DNA of 64,000 nucleotides, taken from the NCBI GenBank assembly GCA_030549175.1, contig JAUKUA010000006.1, positions 4,526,001 to 4,590,000 of the forward strand, in the 5' to 3' direction. Position numbers and translations under genes: made by a program. Below the pieces are notes generated by a model. It ran no database searches, was not told where the DNA came from, and saw only the letters and a program-made list of their open reading frames with translations. Positions 32,811 through 44,747 of the stretch are shown in pieces. The first letter of the stretch is position 1, and the number at the start of each line of letters is the position of its first letter. This DNA comes from Lasiosphaeris hirsuta (taxonomy: Eukaryota > Ascomycota > Sordariomycetes > Sordariales > Lasiosphaeriaceae).

Positions 32811-34806
32811 ATGGGCGATGAACCGGCTGAGGATGTCGAGTTAACAAGATCCGAGAGGTTGCTAGCATTTAACATTATAATTCTTTGTCGATGGTGTATT
32901 TTTTTTTCAAGCTGACACGCCCATCCAGTCTTTTAGCTCCTGAGGATGAAGAGGGCTCTAGACTATTGGTAGCTGCTGAGGATGCTGTGGATGCTCCTGA
33001 GGCCCCGAGCGCCGCTGTGCCAAAGGGTCTTAGCTTCCTGAACGGAATTGCTCTTGTGATGAGTCTGCAGATCGGATCGGGCATCTTTCTGACGCCATCT
33101 CAAGTCGCCAAGAATGTACCGAATCCAGGTTGCGGCATCCTGGTCTGGTTTTTCGGCGGCGTCCTCGTCTGGACAGGTGTGTGCTCGTTTATCGAGCTGG
33201 GCACATCAATCGCGACCAACGGCGGACTCCAGGAATACCTACGGTACTGCTATGGCGATTTCGTAGGCGCCTTCTTTAGCTGGACGTGGGTTACCATCTC
33301 CAGATCGGCTTCCATGGCGGTCGTCACAGCCGTTTTCGCCGAATACCTTTGCAAGTCCGTCCTGCCCGGCCCAACGGTATCGGCGGTCGCAGTAAAATCG
33401 GTGGCCTTGATAGGCCTCTGGCTGATGACAGTTCTTAACTGGACGGGGCCAAAGGCTGGAGCTGATTTCGCAAACAAATTCCTCGTCGTCAAGCTCGGCG
33501 CCCTGGTTTTGATTGCGACTTCAGGCATGATCTCAAGCTCCATGGGCGTAGGGGACGGCACGGCGACATCTCCATACGGGTGGTTTGGAACCGATCCTTC
33601 ATTACCTCAAACATCGTTGACGGAGCAGATCTCACAATTTGTCACGGCAATCTTTGCCGCATTGTTTGCCTACAACGGGTTCGAATCGGTGAGTCGCTGG
33701 AGAGGAGCTTCCATCCTTGCAATAGAAGCCCTGCCCCGCCCGTCTTCATTCCTCCGGCATACACTTACAACATGTTCAGATAGGCTTTGTCTTGGGCGAC
33801 GTGCGGGAACCAGCCCGTAGTCTCCCTCGAATCTTGCACACAGCTATGACTGTCGTGATTACCGGATTTATTCTGACCAACATGTCGCTCTACATGACTC
33901 TGTCCATGGATCAGCTGCGGTCTACAGATACGCCCACGATAGTCTGTCACACCCGCTCATCTCTTCTACCCCCTACTCTCTGTTCTCTCTGACTTTAAGC
34001 TCGCAGTCGTTCGCAACCAAGGTGCTAGGGCCGGTGGGTCGCGTTGTTCTCTCTATTGTAGTAGCGATCTCAGCACTCGGCGCCTTGAATGCAAACATAT
34101 TTGCCACGGCCAGCCTATCCGTCGCAGCAAGCCAACGTGGCTACTTCCCAAAACTGCTCGGCAACCTTCATTGTTCGTCACAGGCTGACGAAGAACTTCT
34201 GCTTGACGCCCATGGTCGACGACTTGGAAGATATCTCGGTTTTCTCATTACGCAATTTTCTCGCCTGACAGCACCGAGTAGATGGGAGAAGAAGGTTCCG
34301 GTGTATGACATTTCATTCACTTACTCTTCTCACAAGATAGCTCTGGAGTGCACCTAGCTGATCAAAGAAGTTATGCAATGACTGTGAACGCTATGCTAGT
34401 ATCCATGTACTTGGTTCTCGGCACATATGATGGCTTGGTGACGTTCATAGGTATGTTTAGTCATTGCATCTCGGATATAATTACCAAATGGGCTAATAGG
34501 CCGTCTTTTTCTTTCCTTTTAGGCATCTCGCAGTACTTCTTTTACATGCTTGCAGCTGGCGGCGTGTTCATTATACGGCGGAAAGATTCCAATGCTGGAG
34601 AGCCAGGACGGTTCCGCACAGGATCTTGGAATCCGATCATATTTATCCTGTGCAGTTCTTTTATTATCCTCAGAGGCGTTGCAAGTAACGTATCTCACGG
34701 CATCGCACTCTGTGCTCTGGCTTTGGTCGTATTTGTAGTTTTCAAGTCGCGTTTTTCCCTTGGCGGCCATGTCCAGCCGGTGTCTTTGAGAGGTGCTGGG
34801 TCTTGA
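32811..34806 (+). CDS. LAT-type amino-acid transporter (APC superfamily), copy 1
   Basis: Six exons (32811-32857, 32929-33688, 33780-33941, 34007-34277, 34337-34450, 34523-34806) give about 545 residues; the exon 4/5 junction is uncertain (34278-34336 or 34303-34340). The hydrophilic N-terminus (MGDEPAEDVELTRSE) precedes about 12 membrane helices. The first helix carries MSLQIGSGIFLTPSQV, where GSGIF is the substrate-binding break of the LAT family; GGLQEYLRYCYGDFVGAFF, a helix with AYNGFES|IGFVLGDVREPARSLPR, and NAMLVSMYLVLG follow. Related fungal proteins are high-affinity methionine or neutral amino-acid permeases of the plasma membrane. It faces the 12-exon orphan gene tail-to-tail. It could import a precursor or export a product of the PLP enzymes nearby. 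Confidence 0.9.
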
Positions 34807-35080
34807 GGTGGCAATCTCAGTGGAAAATCCTTTCATCTTACTTTTCCAAATGGCCTTGTTGGAAAAAAAGGGATCGAAAGTGACTGGCTCAACTACACGC
34901 ACATCATTTGGATGGAGATGTAGCAATTACCCCCTCGTGGAAGGGAGATGGGTCACGCAAGCCTGGCAAAGTCTTCCCCTTTCCATTCTTACGTGGTTGC
35001 TAACACGTCTATTCCCCTGCATTGGTTGTGACAACTTAATCATGATGAGAGATATCCTGAAACAACAACTTCATATGCCC

Positions 35081-38000
35081 TCAGCTGCTTTTTTCCGCCT
35101 TTGTGATGACTTCCACTCGTGGGCTTTTCAACCCGTCTCTCAGGTGGCGATAAGGTTCCAGTTCCTGGTACCATACGCCCTGTAACTGCTCGAACTTTTT
35201 CTCGAACTGTGTGAGACCTACTTTGGGGTTTAGTGGCTCCGTCATAGAAGGCGCGAAAGGGATGCAAACCAACATTCTTTCGAGTGGAAACCAAGTGTCA
35301 AGGACTTCACATCCTTGAACCCCGGAAGATCCTGATCTCGGTAGTGGAGTCCCTCCATGTCCAGCGGTATTCCCGGGAAAACCTCGTTGTGGATCTTGCG
35401 AATTCGGAACCTCTCGGATATATTCCTATTCGCTGCTATCTGAACGCTCAATTCAGAACCCTGTATATTAAACAAAGACGATGACTTCTTCATCTCGACT
35501 CTGTCATCCACTGCCAATATGTTAGTGTGTGTGTTTCTGGTTTTTCAATTTCAAATGGCAGCATGCGACAAAATATAGAAGAAAAAAACCTAGGTAATGA
35601 ATATCGTGCTTACCGAACAGCATGTATATGACTCTTTGAGGTGACTTGGAGTATATGAATATCCTTGGACATGGAAGACTATTCTTGAACTTGTCAAGAG
35701 CATCGTGGGTGAGATCTCTCGGTCTTCGGCCAAGAATGGCCATTTCGGCGAGGCTGCTGTTGTGATTGTGTTTCCTATCCGACCAGAACTGAATACTAGA
35801 CTCTGCCATAGTCTCATCCTTAGTCATAAGTCCTCCAGAGCGAGTGACAGATGCAAGCCTTGGAGCAATAGGTCAGTTTATGTGGGACTTGATGATCAAA
35901 TACGATGGCGGGGCTGGGGCCGGCCGGGACAAAAAGACCATACCGATATCCTCCCTGGAATAAGAGCCCGAGTACTGCTCCCTGAAATCCTTGAAGATCT
36001 TGGCTGTTTTAGCAAAAATTGGTAAACTGGTAACTTGGGGGAACACTCACGCGTTCGAGGTGAACCACGCCGATGTGAAAGGAAGTTGTAACGGTGGCCC
36101 ATTACATTACCCTCCCATCGAAAGTAGATTTCGGGCTCCTCATCATCCACAAAGGCGTACTTGGGCACCAATTCGGCCGAAGTGTTGTCTAGGACCAAGT
36201 CAGCCTCAACTCCCAACGTGTTGGCATGGCACTTGGCCCATACAAATTTGATGGTCTACCTTGCGGGGCAGCGGGCCCTCGAACTCGGTGTACACATCTA
36301 ACGTGCGAATTTGGAGACTCTTGAATAAGCGGACTTTGGCCGGGGTGTGAAGAAACCGCATTGATCTATCTGTACGTCTGACGCACTCAATGTCTCTTTG
36401 AAGGTGTCAGATGGGCTCGGCAAATATTCGAATGAACCCCTTACTGATAGAAGTGGTCAGGCGGACTGCCGTCGATGCTTTCGTTGAGCAGCTCTTCGTC
36501 GTCCGGCCTCTCAATCTCTTCGATCCTTTGACAAAATATTTCTTGCTCTTCCGTCCAGACCATAAGACCTGGCTCAATATCTACTGCCGGATCCGTGTGA
36601 GGGGGCCTGTAATCCAAACGGTCAGGATTGCCGATGACGACTCCGTCGACTTGCTGCTCAATTAGCGGGTCATCGGGCGGGAGAGGCTGCAAGCCTTCGT
36701 CATCTCGTCTTGGACTTGGGAGAGTTTGCAAGCCGTCGTTGTCTTGGCCCGGAAGTTGTTGTTCAGTACCACCCGCTAATAACGACGATATAGGGGCTCT
36801 GCGATCGCTCTGCTTTGCAATCCTAGGTGGGGAACCAGTGCTACTATCCGCTGGAGATGGAGCACGCGGCTCCCAAGGGCAATACTTGTCCAGCCCCCTC
36901 TGGTCCGGCGAGTTCATTTCTATCGGGGAACCATTGCCACTGTCGATCCTTGCATCATAGAGCATCGACGGATGTGTAGAGGCAGGTAAAGAGGTATCGT
37001 CGCGACCGGCGGAAACTGTCCGAGTATGCTTCCTCGAGACAGGATAGTTCTGCTGCTGGTAGTAGATAATGCTCTGCTCGTGTCAGGCCTGGTTAATTGT
37101 GCGGAAATGGTTTCTGTGGGGATACGATACTTTTGGGAACGCTTTGTGCGCCGGCTCCCCTTCTTTCAGGACCTGCAGCGATGGAGAAAGATCAAAGTTG
37201 CAATCGAGAAAACAGCGGTAATTCGGAACATCAAACCCGTCTTTGTAGAAGGCATTGATCTGCCGAAGTACCTCCTGCTATACCATCAGGCTGGGATTTA
37301 TACCACGTATCACAAGTTTGATTCGAGACCATACCAATTCAAGATGCTTGGCAACGAGTTCGGAGAGCCTTGAGGATGGGCCTGCTGAACATGCATCTTT
37401 CTCGAGCAAAATTGCTGCGGCTTTCAGAGTATTGAGGAGAGGTTGTAAAGCCTGCGCGGGGCGTTAGCTTGAGTGGTGAATGGTGGAGGGACTGCAAGTA
37501 CGGCTGGTCCGTCCAAGCCAATTTCTGGTGGCTGGACATTGGGCTTTAACTCGTTAGCGACTTATACTGGCTTGGGGGGGGGGGTACGTTCCTTGGGATA
37601 CGTACTGCACAGATCCAGCTGGCTGCAAGGGAGAGACGATGTTCTGGCGCGAGGCAATTCTTCAACGCTGCGCGGGTATCGGCGCATAGCAGACTCCAAA
37701 CAATGCAGCCGTACCGTGATTGCATTTCAGGGTCCAAGGCATCAAAGCTCCCTGTAAGTCGTCTCCTCGAACTGGACGCAGGCATCGTTGATCCCTTTTG
37801 GAATGCTTCGATTGCTTGGTTCAAACTAACAAAAGTGCCTGCCCCCTCATCTGACGCTGGAGTTGGCGGTCCCGACTGGCTACTGTATTCAAGTGAGTGA
37901 TGGGGAATCGACGTGAAAATATCTAACAGCAAAAGACTGCACACCTTACTACCGCGAGGGCTGCGTCGAGGAGAAGAGAGTAGATGGGAACGTCTCGACT

Positions 38001-38306
38001 AAATCGCATGATGCGCTCAACAGCCCCAGGGTCTGCGCTCCCCGCTAGCTGCACCGCGTCACCGTCATTCTCAAGGGTTTCCTGGAGTTCGTCCAAGGCG
38101 GACTGTAGATCATGGAGAAAGCCACCCCAATCAAGAACTTGTTGCTGGTCGCTCAGGGCGGCCTTCAGTCTGCCGAGGTACGTTTCAATCGTGATCAAGT
38201 CCGACTCCAGGGCTTCCAATTGCGTGGTGGGATCGTCATGTCTGAACAGTACGGAGAGAAGTCCTCTTGCCGAGGTCCGTAGGCCAATCACTCCATTAGG
38301 GTTCAT
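35081..38306 (-). CDS. 12-exon orphan gene, about 861 residues, helical N-terminus
   Basis: Exons 38306-37945, 37882-37606, 37543-37502, 37451-37335, 37277-37131, 37073-36445, 36395-36260, 36204-36051, 36003-35904, 35858-35614, 35510-35274 and 35220-35081 join in phase to 862 codons. Every apparent stop falls in a 45-103 nt intron with a recognisable branch site (for example GCTAAC before 37452). The N-terminus (about 1-110) is helical (QLEALESDLITIETYLGRLK) and resembles the fungal N-terminal domains found at the head of STAND/NLR-like proteins. A disordered Pro/Gln/Asp-rich middle (about 330-520) follows, then a compact region with MRFLHTPAKVRLFKSLQIRT, EPEIYFRWEG and IFKDFREQYSGSYSREDIGM. 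No NACHT, enzyme or membrane motif is seen. The family is not recognised and the function unknown. It lies between two transporter genes. Confidence 0.65.
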
Positions 38307-38776
38307 AGCTGCTCAGTCGGTTTAGTTCCAGCGGCGAGTGCCAACAAAACACCTTGGAGATGGGGTTTCCGCGTTTTATATTTTTGTTTGCCAGTCGACC
38401 GCGGTGTGGCCAGGACCACGGAACAGAATGGTCTGGCGTCATCTCTTGAGAAACCGGCCGCGGCCTAATGTGTGGAAGAAAAAAAAAAAAAGCCTTGGTG
38501 AGAGCCTTGCCGCATTTTCGGGTATCGGCAAAGATAAGATTGCCCGAGGCTGGACAATGCGGCCGACAAGGGAATAAATAGAAACAGACTAGCCCAAAAA
38601 AACAGGGTGATAGTGCATAGGAGGGATGCTATCACACACAACGATGCGGTGCTCCAATGTTGGGCATGCCTAATGATGCGGCTCTACGCTTAGCTCACGT
38701 AGATGCCCAACATGAAAATTTTCTCACAAGGCTGGACTCCTTCGCAGCGGAATGGCACAAAGCTCTTTCCCTTCCA

Positions 38777-38871
38777 GCTTTTAGCTTCTTGCTGTGCTTT
38801 CAGCTTGTTGCTGTGCTTTTAGCTTCTTGCTGTGCTTTCAGCTTGTTGCTGTGCTTTCAGCTTCTTGCTGT
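38777..38871 (+). repeat. 19-bp minisatellite, five copies
   Basis: Five consecutive 19-bp units follow GCTTTYAGCTTSTTGCTGT; the type with AGCTTC and the type with AGCTTG alternate. It lies about 160 bp upstream of the second LAT transporter, in its promoter or leader. A plus-strand frame through it (38657-39214) translates it to leucine/cysteine-rich text and is an artefact of the repeat. Confidence 0.9.
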
Positions 38872-39027
38872 TCCTATTTACTTGTGTGATCGGAAGCTTT
38901 TGAAATATGCTAACTTGCCTATTCTCCGACTTCTTTGGCCTGCATTGTGCTACTTGATGACGAGATCGCCGTGTCAAACAGCTGCAAACACCTGCCACAA
39001 AGCCGCTTCAGAACCTTGTCCGCCACC

Positions 39028-41354
39028 ATGGCATTCGAATACGAACCGCATCAAGTCCGAATCGAGGTCTCCGACAATCAGACGTACTCGCTGCCATCAA
39101 CACAGCGACATGGAGAAGCTGAGCCATGCAGCAGATTCACAGCTACGGCAACGGTCCGCAAGGTCAAGCAGGAACATCACCTTAGCTATCTATCCACGGC
39201 GTAAGCCCACATGATATGCAACTATGTCTCCGAGCAAGTGTTTCTCTGTCATCCAGCTAACCTTGCATTCGACGCTAGTTCCTTGACCTTCAATCGTACC
39301 ATTGGTACTGCGATCTTCGTCAGCCCCGCGACAATCCTCGAGATCAACGGCAGCAAAACCATGTGCATCATCTTATGGCTTGTTGGAGGCGTGATCACAT
39401 GGGCAGGGTATGATATGTCCGGTACGGTGGGGTCAAGATGAGCTGGTCTGATGACATTCGCAAATTGTTAGGATGATGGTATATCTGGAGTACGGAATAC
39501 GATGGCCGTTGGACGGTGGGGGACTTCACTATGTAAGACAATATGGTATCCATTTCTTCCTCCTCTTCAGGGGCTGCTGTCCGTCATTTTTGCTGATGGC
39601 CCATTCTATAATAGACCGATCGAGTATGGACCCGACCCCGAAAATTCTGGACATATCTCTACGGAGTCATGTTCGTTCTCCTCGGAGGCTCCCAAGCCAA
39701 CGCCATCATCTTCAGCCAAGCTGCTTTAACTGCAGCATCGCCCGATAGCCCACAAGATCCTCGGCTCGTAAGAGCATTCGCCATATTCCTCGTGGCGTCT
39801 ATTTGCTTGTTCCAGTCTTTTTCCCGCATAAACTACATTCGTTTTAGCAACGCCTTCGCCATCTACAAGGTGCTGCTGCTTACATTCATTACTATAGCGG
39901 GATGGTTGGCAGTTGGGGGTTTCAGATTTCCTTCCAGGACGCAGAGGACATTCGGCTTCACCAACCTCGCAAATGACATAGCCGCCGGGACATATACAGC
40001 ATATGGAACTGCGATATCTCTACTTTTGATCATGAGGGCATATGCCGGCTATGAAGTAGTGAATTATGTAAGTGCGGTGCTTATTCTCTCTCCTGTGATT
40101 TTAACCACCCAGGTAAAGTGTACTTACTTGTTCTCCAGGTTCTCGAGGAAGTCAGAAGACCCCCTGATGACCCAAATAAAGTATATCGGCGGAGCCTGAA
40201 GCTCAGCGTGTCTTCCGTCACCTTTTTTTATGTCATGGTAAACGTCGCATTCGTAAGTCTTCTCCCGAGTTCGCTGCTGGATTCCGGTTGTGAGAGCTGC
40301 ACGTTGTTGATTATTTCTCTGTCCCCCCCTAGTTTGCAACGTGCTCGACGGATGAGCTTCTGACAAATCGGAACACTTTTGCTCTTTTCATTTCCAAGGT
40401 ACGGGCGAGAAGACAAACTCCTCAATGTCTGTATTTCTTGAAATGACAAATTGCATTACCAGGTGTTCGGCAATTCAGCGGACTCGCGCGTCGTCGCTGG
40501 CGTTATGCTCTGTTGCTCTGCTGGGGGTGCCGTGGTATCCTTTATCTACACCAACGTAAGAGGTAAGTTGCTTCGGCTTGAAGTTGGCGAAATAGAACAC
40601 TGGCTCATTAACCACGCTTTTTTTTTTTTTTTTTAGTCTTGAAGGAAATTGCACGGATGGGCATCATTCCCCTCCCAGAATTCTGGGCGACTACCACTCG
40701 GTATAATACGCCTGGCCCGGCTCTACTTCTTCATTTTCTAGCCACTGGAATATTCATTCTAGCGACACCCTTGGGAGACGCAACTGGATTTTTGGTGTTT
40801 ATCACGCTTCCAAATTACGCCCGCACTGTCCTCTCGAGTAAGCCATGTTTTGGCCGCCGTTCCGCACCATGCTATTACCCATGCTAATCCTTCTTACCTA
40901 ACTAGTCCTTCTTGGCTTGGGCTTGCTTGCCGCCCCATGGTTGAGCAGCTTTAGGCCATCCGAAAGCAGCATTAGCCTCGTACCTGGCCGGCATGGAGTG
41001 GAATGCCGCGCCGCACCCTGGGAACCACAAAGCTCAAGACGCTTGAAGGGGTTTCTCGTTTTCCCCCTCGCGTTTCTTTTTGTTCTGATGAATCTATTTG
41101 TTCTTGTTCTGTATTGGTTCCCACCTCGGGGCCAGAGGGATGGCGGGCTTGCGACACCGATAACTTCGAACTGCATTGGGCCCGTGGCTATGGGCATCTT
41201 TGGCGGTGCCATACTCTACTGGGTTTGGGACCGGCTTGTTTTGCCAAGGCTAGGATGCAGAATGGAGATTGTGGACCTCGATGAAATCGACCACAACCTT
41301 GATGTTCGCATCACTTTCAAGGCAAGTCTCACTCGGACCAAATTTTTCCTCTAG
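39028..41354 (+). CDS. LAT-type amino-acid transporter (APC superfamily), copy 2
   Basis: Nine exons (39028-39200, 39279-39407, 39472-39532, 39615-40067, 40139-40252, 40333-40398, 40463-40562, 40637-40837, 40906-41354) join in phase to 581 residues. The start has a strong context (CCGCCACCATGG). After a 55-residue hydrophilic head come SLTFNRTIGTAIFVSPATIL (the unwound first helix, with GTAIF in place of GSGIF), YLEYGIRWPLDGG, YLYGVMFVLLGGSQANAIIF, RAYAGYEVVNYVLEEVRRPP, a VFGNSADSRV segment, REIARMG-type text (VLKEIARMGIIPLPEFW), and the last helices near VLVLYWFPPRG. It is closest in plan to fungal methionine/high-affinity permeases. It differs from copy 1 in intron positions and sequence, so it is an old paralogue, not a recent duplicate. 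It should sit in the plasma membrane. Confidence 0.9.
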
Positions 41355-41879
41355 CTAAAATAAAGTTGCTAATTCAGCATTAGCGAGAAATAAGTGGTAT
41401 TTCCAAGACTATTGTTGATGCTCTGACGCGGATTGGCGTTGGACCCGCAGGGGCCACGTGACCTACTTGCGTGGTTTGCCAGCCCAGAGCCACTCCACTC
41501 CTTTGGCGTTGGCTTGCTTCCTCTAATTGTAGTCAAATCCATCATCAGTTTCTGCACCTTTTGCTTACCTGCGCACCACCGCGCCGCAATTTGCTTCTTT
41601 CAGAAAACCGGGGCATGTGACGATCCTGCCACTCAGGATTTGGTACAAGTCGATTGCAAGCACCATGCTCCTTCACGTGATTTGGCGCTAGTTGCGTTGC
41701 ATGCGAGCCTCCATATTTTTCGGCCACCAAAGAACAGCCACAATACCGTTGCATTCTCCATTTGCCGACTTTCGCAGTCAATTGATGAGCCACATCCATA
41801 AATATATTTGTCTTGCGACCACTCGCAGGTTATCTGTAGCCGTGGCTCGGTATGCCAATAAGCATTAAAAGGCCGTGAT

Positions 41880-42285
41880 TTACCTAATGGTAATGGAAGA
41901 CATATGCCCGCGAAGGTCATCGCCAAAGAAGTCGGCGTCCGAGTCCACATGGCCCGCAGATACAATGGGAAGATACAAGCTTACTGGGTCTCCTTTTGCA
42001 GAGCCAAGGACCCCGCAGAACAGTTTGCTATCTGTGCCGCTGGCTGGCTCGCCATCTTCATCGCCATCTTGCTCAGGGGCCACGGGTTTGTCAGGGGCGT
42101 CAGAGTCTGGTACTTCGACTCCATCTTCAGTACCGCTCTGGGCACACTCACAGTAGGTGCCCGAGCGCGCTTTGCCTTGCGAGGGGGTGCCGTGTCAAAC
42201 TGTATGGTGCGACGGCGGGGATAGCGTTGTTCCGGCAGCTCGCGCCGATTGCCTGTGCGCGCCGAGGATGGGTCTGAGCCTTGTC
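41880..42285 (-). other. possible small gene with basic then acidic segments
   Basis: Two minus-strand frames look protein-like: 42278 down to about 42125 (RRELPEQRYPRRRTIQFD and APPRKAKRARAP) and 42145 down to 41880 (APEQDGDEDGEPASGT ... VDSDADFFGDDLRGH). A GTGAGT donor at the end of the first could join them, but no acceptor gives the right phase, and no start codon is convincing. It may be a small basic/acidic nuclear-type protein with a missed exon, or a relic. The rest of 41355-43011 holds no supported gene; C runs near 42805-42828 mark the SHMT promoter. Confidence 0.25.
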
Positions 42286-43011
42286 TTCGAATTAGCCATA
42301 CTCAACACGATAGAATAGATATGTAGTACTGTACTGGGCTTTGGATCGTTGTGTGGTGGCGATTTAGTCAAGATAACGGGGAATGGGCGATGGCGAAACA
42401 AAATGAGGTGGATGTTCGTGCAACTGGTAATGGCGCATTGCCGTCGCCCTGACAGCGAAGAACCACAATCCGAATGGTAAAGGTTGTCCATCCCTTTTGG
42501 GGTTTGGCATAGTGGGGTTGTGGTCTGTCCTGACAGCCGTAGACCCGTGCATCCCTGTGTCACCAGCCTACAAGGCTGCCAGGGCCAGATTCTGACCTCG
42601 TCCCAGTCAACTGCCGCAGACAAAATCCCATACCCGGGGTTAACCGTCAGCGGCATCGAAGATGCTTGGGGTGCCGTTTATTTTTACCGCATTAGGTGAT
42701 CCGGGGCAGCTACGGCAGCAAGAAGCACCCGGCGCGCAATCAACGCTCAGAAAACTGCCAGGCTACAAAGTGTCGTTTTGATATAACGAATCGTCCCATT
42801 CTCCCCCCTCCCCCCCCACCCCCCCCTCGGCTTAACCTCATGCTCTAGTTTCTAAAAAAGGGTTTTACCCCGCACCATTATCGAGAAATCCGTTGTCTAC
42901 CAGCATCTTAAAAGAAAGGCTGGTGACCAGGCTGGCAGGTTCAAGTTGACTTGGACAATTATTTCGCTAGTGACCTCGACAAACTACATTGGAGGGGAGA
43001 GCAGCGCTAGA

Positions 43012-44747
43012 ATGTCTTCATTGCTAAGAACGGCGGCGGCTTCTGCGTCTCTATTCAGAGCGAGAGCCTGTCATAGGGGTCACGCAAATCACACAGCCCT
43101 GAGACATTGGAGGGCGGTAAGCTCGCAGGCAGCAAAACTTGAGGAAGTCGATCCCTCCATGTTCAGACTGTTGCAACAGGTATGTACAAATTTTATAAAC
43201 AATTTATGTTTCGTCCCGGGGTAAAAGGTTCACGACGTCGCAGGAAGAACAGCGGCAAAAAACCTATCTCAACCTAATTGCTTCCGAGAACTTCATGTCC
43301 GCCGCTGTCTTGGAAGCTTTAGGAAGCGTCACTCAAAGCAAGTTTATTTTTTATGTGAATGTTGAATCCTTCTTCTGACATTCCCGTATAGACAAGTCCT
43401 CTGAGGGGTACCCTGGAGCAAGATATCATAGTTGCTGCGCTAATATCGACGAGATTGAGAGACTATGTCAGGCTCGAGCTCTCGATCTGTTTGGCTTACG
43501 GCCGGAAGAATGGGGCGTCAATGTGCAATGTACGTCTTGGAACCATTTCGCTTCGAAGGCTTCTGACAGTGGGTACAGCAATGTCCGGGTCTAATGCCAA
43601 CCTCTACGTTTATTCTGCCCTTCTCAACTGCCACGACCGCATTATGGGCCTAGACTTGGCACATGGTGGCCATCTTTCTCATGGATACCGGAAAGGGAGG
43701 AAGAATATCTCAATGATGTCCAAGTATTTTGAGACTCTGCCATATCACTTGGACCCGGAAACTGGAATCATCGACTACGATAAGTTGGAAACCATGGCTG
43801 AACTCTATCGCCCCAAGATTATCGTTGCCGGCACATCCGCCTACAGCAGGCTGATCGACTATGCGAGAATACGACGAATCACCGAGAAGATTGGCGCATA
43901 TCTGATGAGCGACACGTCTCACATATCTGGTCTGGTGGCTACTGGGCTCATCCCATCTCCTTTTGAACACAGCGACATCGTGACAAGCTCGACCGCCAAA
44001 ACTCTGCGAGGGCCTAGAGGCGGATTGATCTTCTACCGACGAGGAGCTTCGCGCACGGCCGGATCCTCGAGAAGCAATCAAGTCGGTACTCGTCTTATTG
44101 GAGACATGATCGATGCTTCTGTCTTTCCAGGACATCAAAGCTCGCCACACAACAACACAACCGCCGCGCTCTCTGTCGCTTTGCACCAGGCTCGTTCTCC
44201 AGAGTTCAGAGAGTACCAGCAAAGGGTGCTTGTGAACGCGAAAGCACTGGCGGCCGGCCTAAAGAGTCTCGGCTATAAACTGGTTTCTGGTGATACAGAA
44301 AACCACCTTGTATTGCTCGATCTTCAACCGCAGGGGATTGACGGCGCGAGGGTTGAGCGTGTTCTTGAGCTAGTGGGAGTCGCTAGCAACAAAAATGTGG
44401 TCTTCGGGGATACTTCAGCCAAAGAACCGAGTGGCCTCCGAATTGGCTCGCCAGCAATGACTTCGCGAGGCCTAGGGTCGGATGATTTCATGGAAATCGC
44501 CAAATTTGTGCACCGCGCTGTGACAAGTACAATAGAGCTAAGTATTCTGGCCAAAAAACACGCCGAAGCGGCTGGGGAGAAAGAACCTGCAAGTCTGAAT
44601 TGTTTTCTGAAATTCGCAGAAGAGGAGAAGAATCTCGCTATGATCTCAGGACTGAAGAAAGAGATATTGGCTTGGGTTGGATCTTTCAATGGTTATAGCT
44701 ACTGCTGTATGGAACCGCAGATCATGGTTGGGGTGGTCGTAGGTTGA
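43012..44747 (+). CDS. serine hydroxymethyltransferase paralogue with altered active site
   Basis: Four exons (43012-43179, 43244-43337, 43392-43529, 43579-44747) join in phase to 522 residues; intron 2 uses a GC donor (A|GCAAGT). The N-terminus ([20 protein letters not shown]) looks like a mitochondrial presequence. SHMT text is unmistakable: [64 protein letters not shown] and a C-terminal [15 protein letters not shown]. Normal SHMT interconverts serine and glycine with tetrahydrofolate and PLP. Here YYGGNE-type residues are replaced: residues 99-107 read YHSCCANID, so the usual catalytic glutamate position is Ala104. The PLP lysine (Lys274) is kept, but its histidine neighbour is alanine ([14 protein letters not shown]). 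The C-terminal tail is also unusual. This is probably a paralogue with a changed or lost reaction rather than the housekeeping enzyme. Confidence 0.88.

Noticed and set aside
35081..37300. Apparent in-frame stops (TAG near 37280, TGA near 37085 and 35880) and a frameshift near 35275 in the orphan gene, which suggested a pseudogene
   Set aside because: Each lies inside a 45-57 nt intron with a proper donor, branch site and acceptor, and the spliced phases fit throughout.
38657..39214. 185-codon frame upstream of the second transporter
   Set aside because: Its body is the translated 19-bp minisatellite, and it overlaps the real first exon out of frame.
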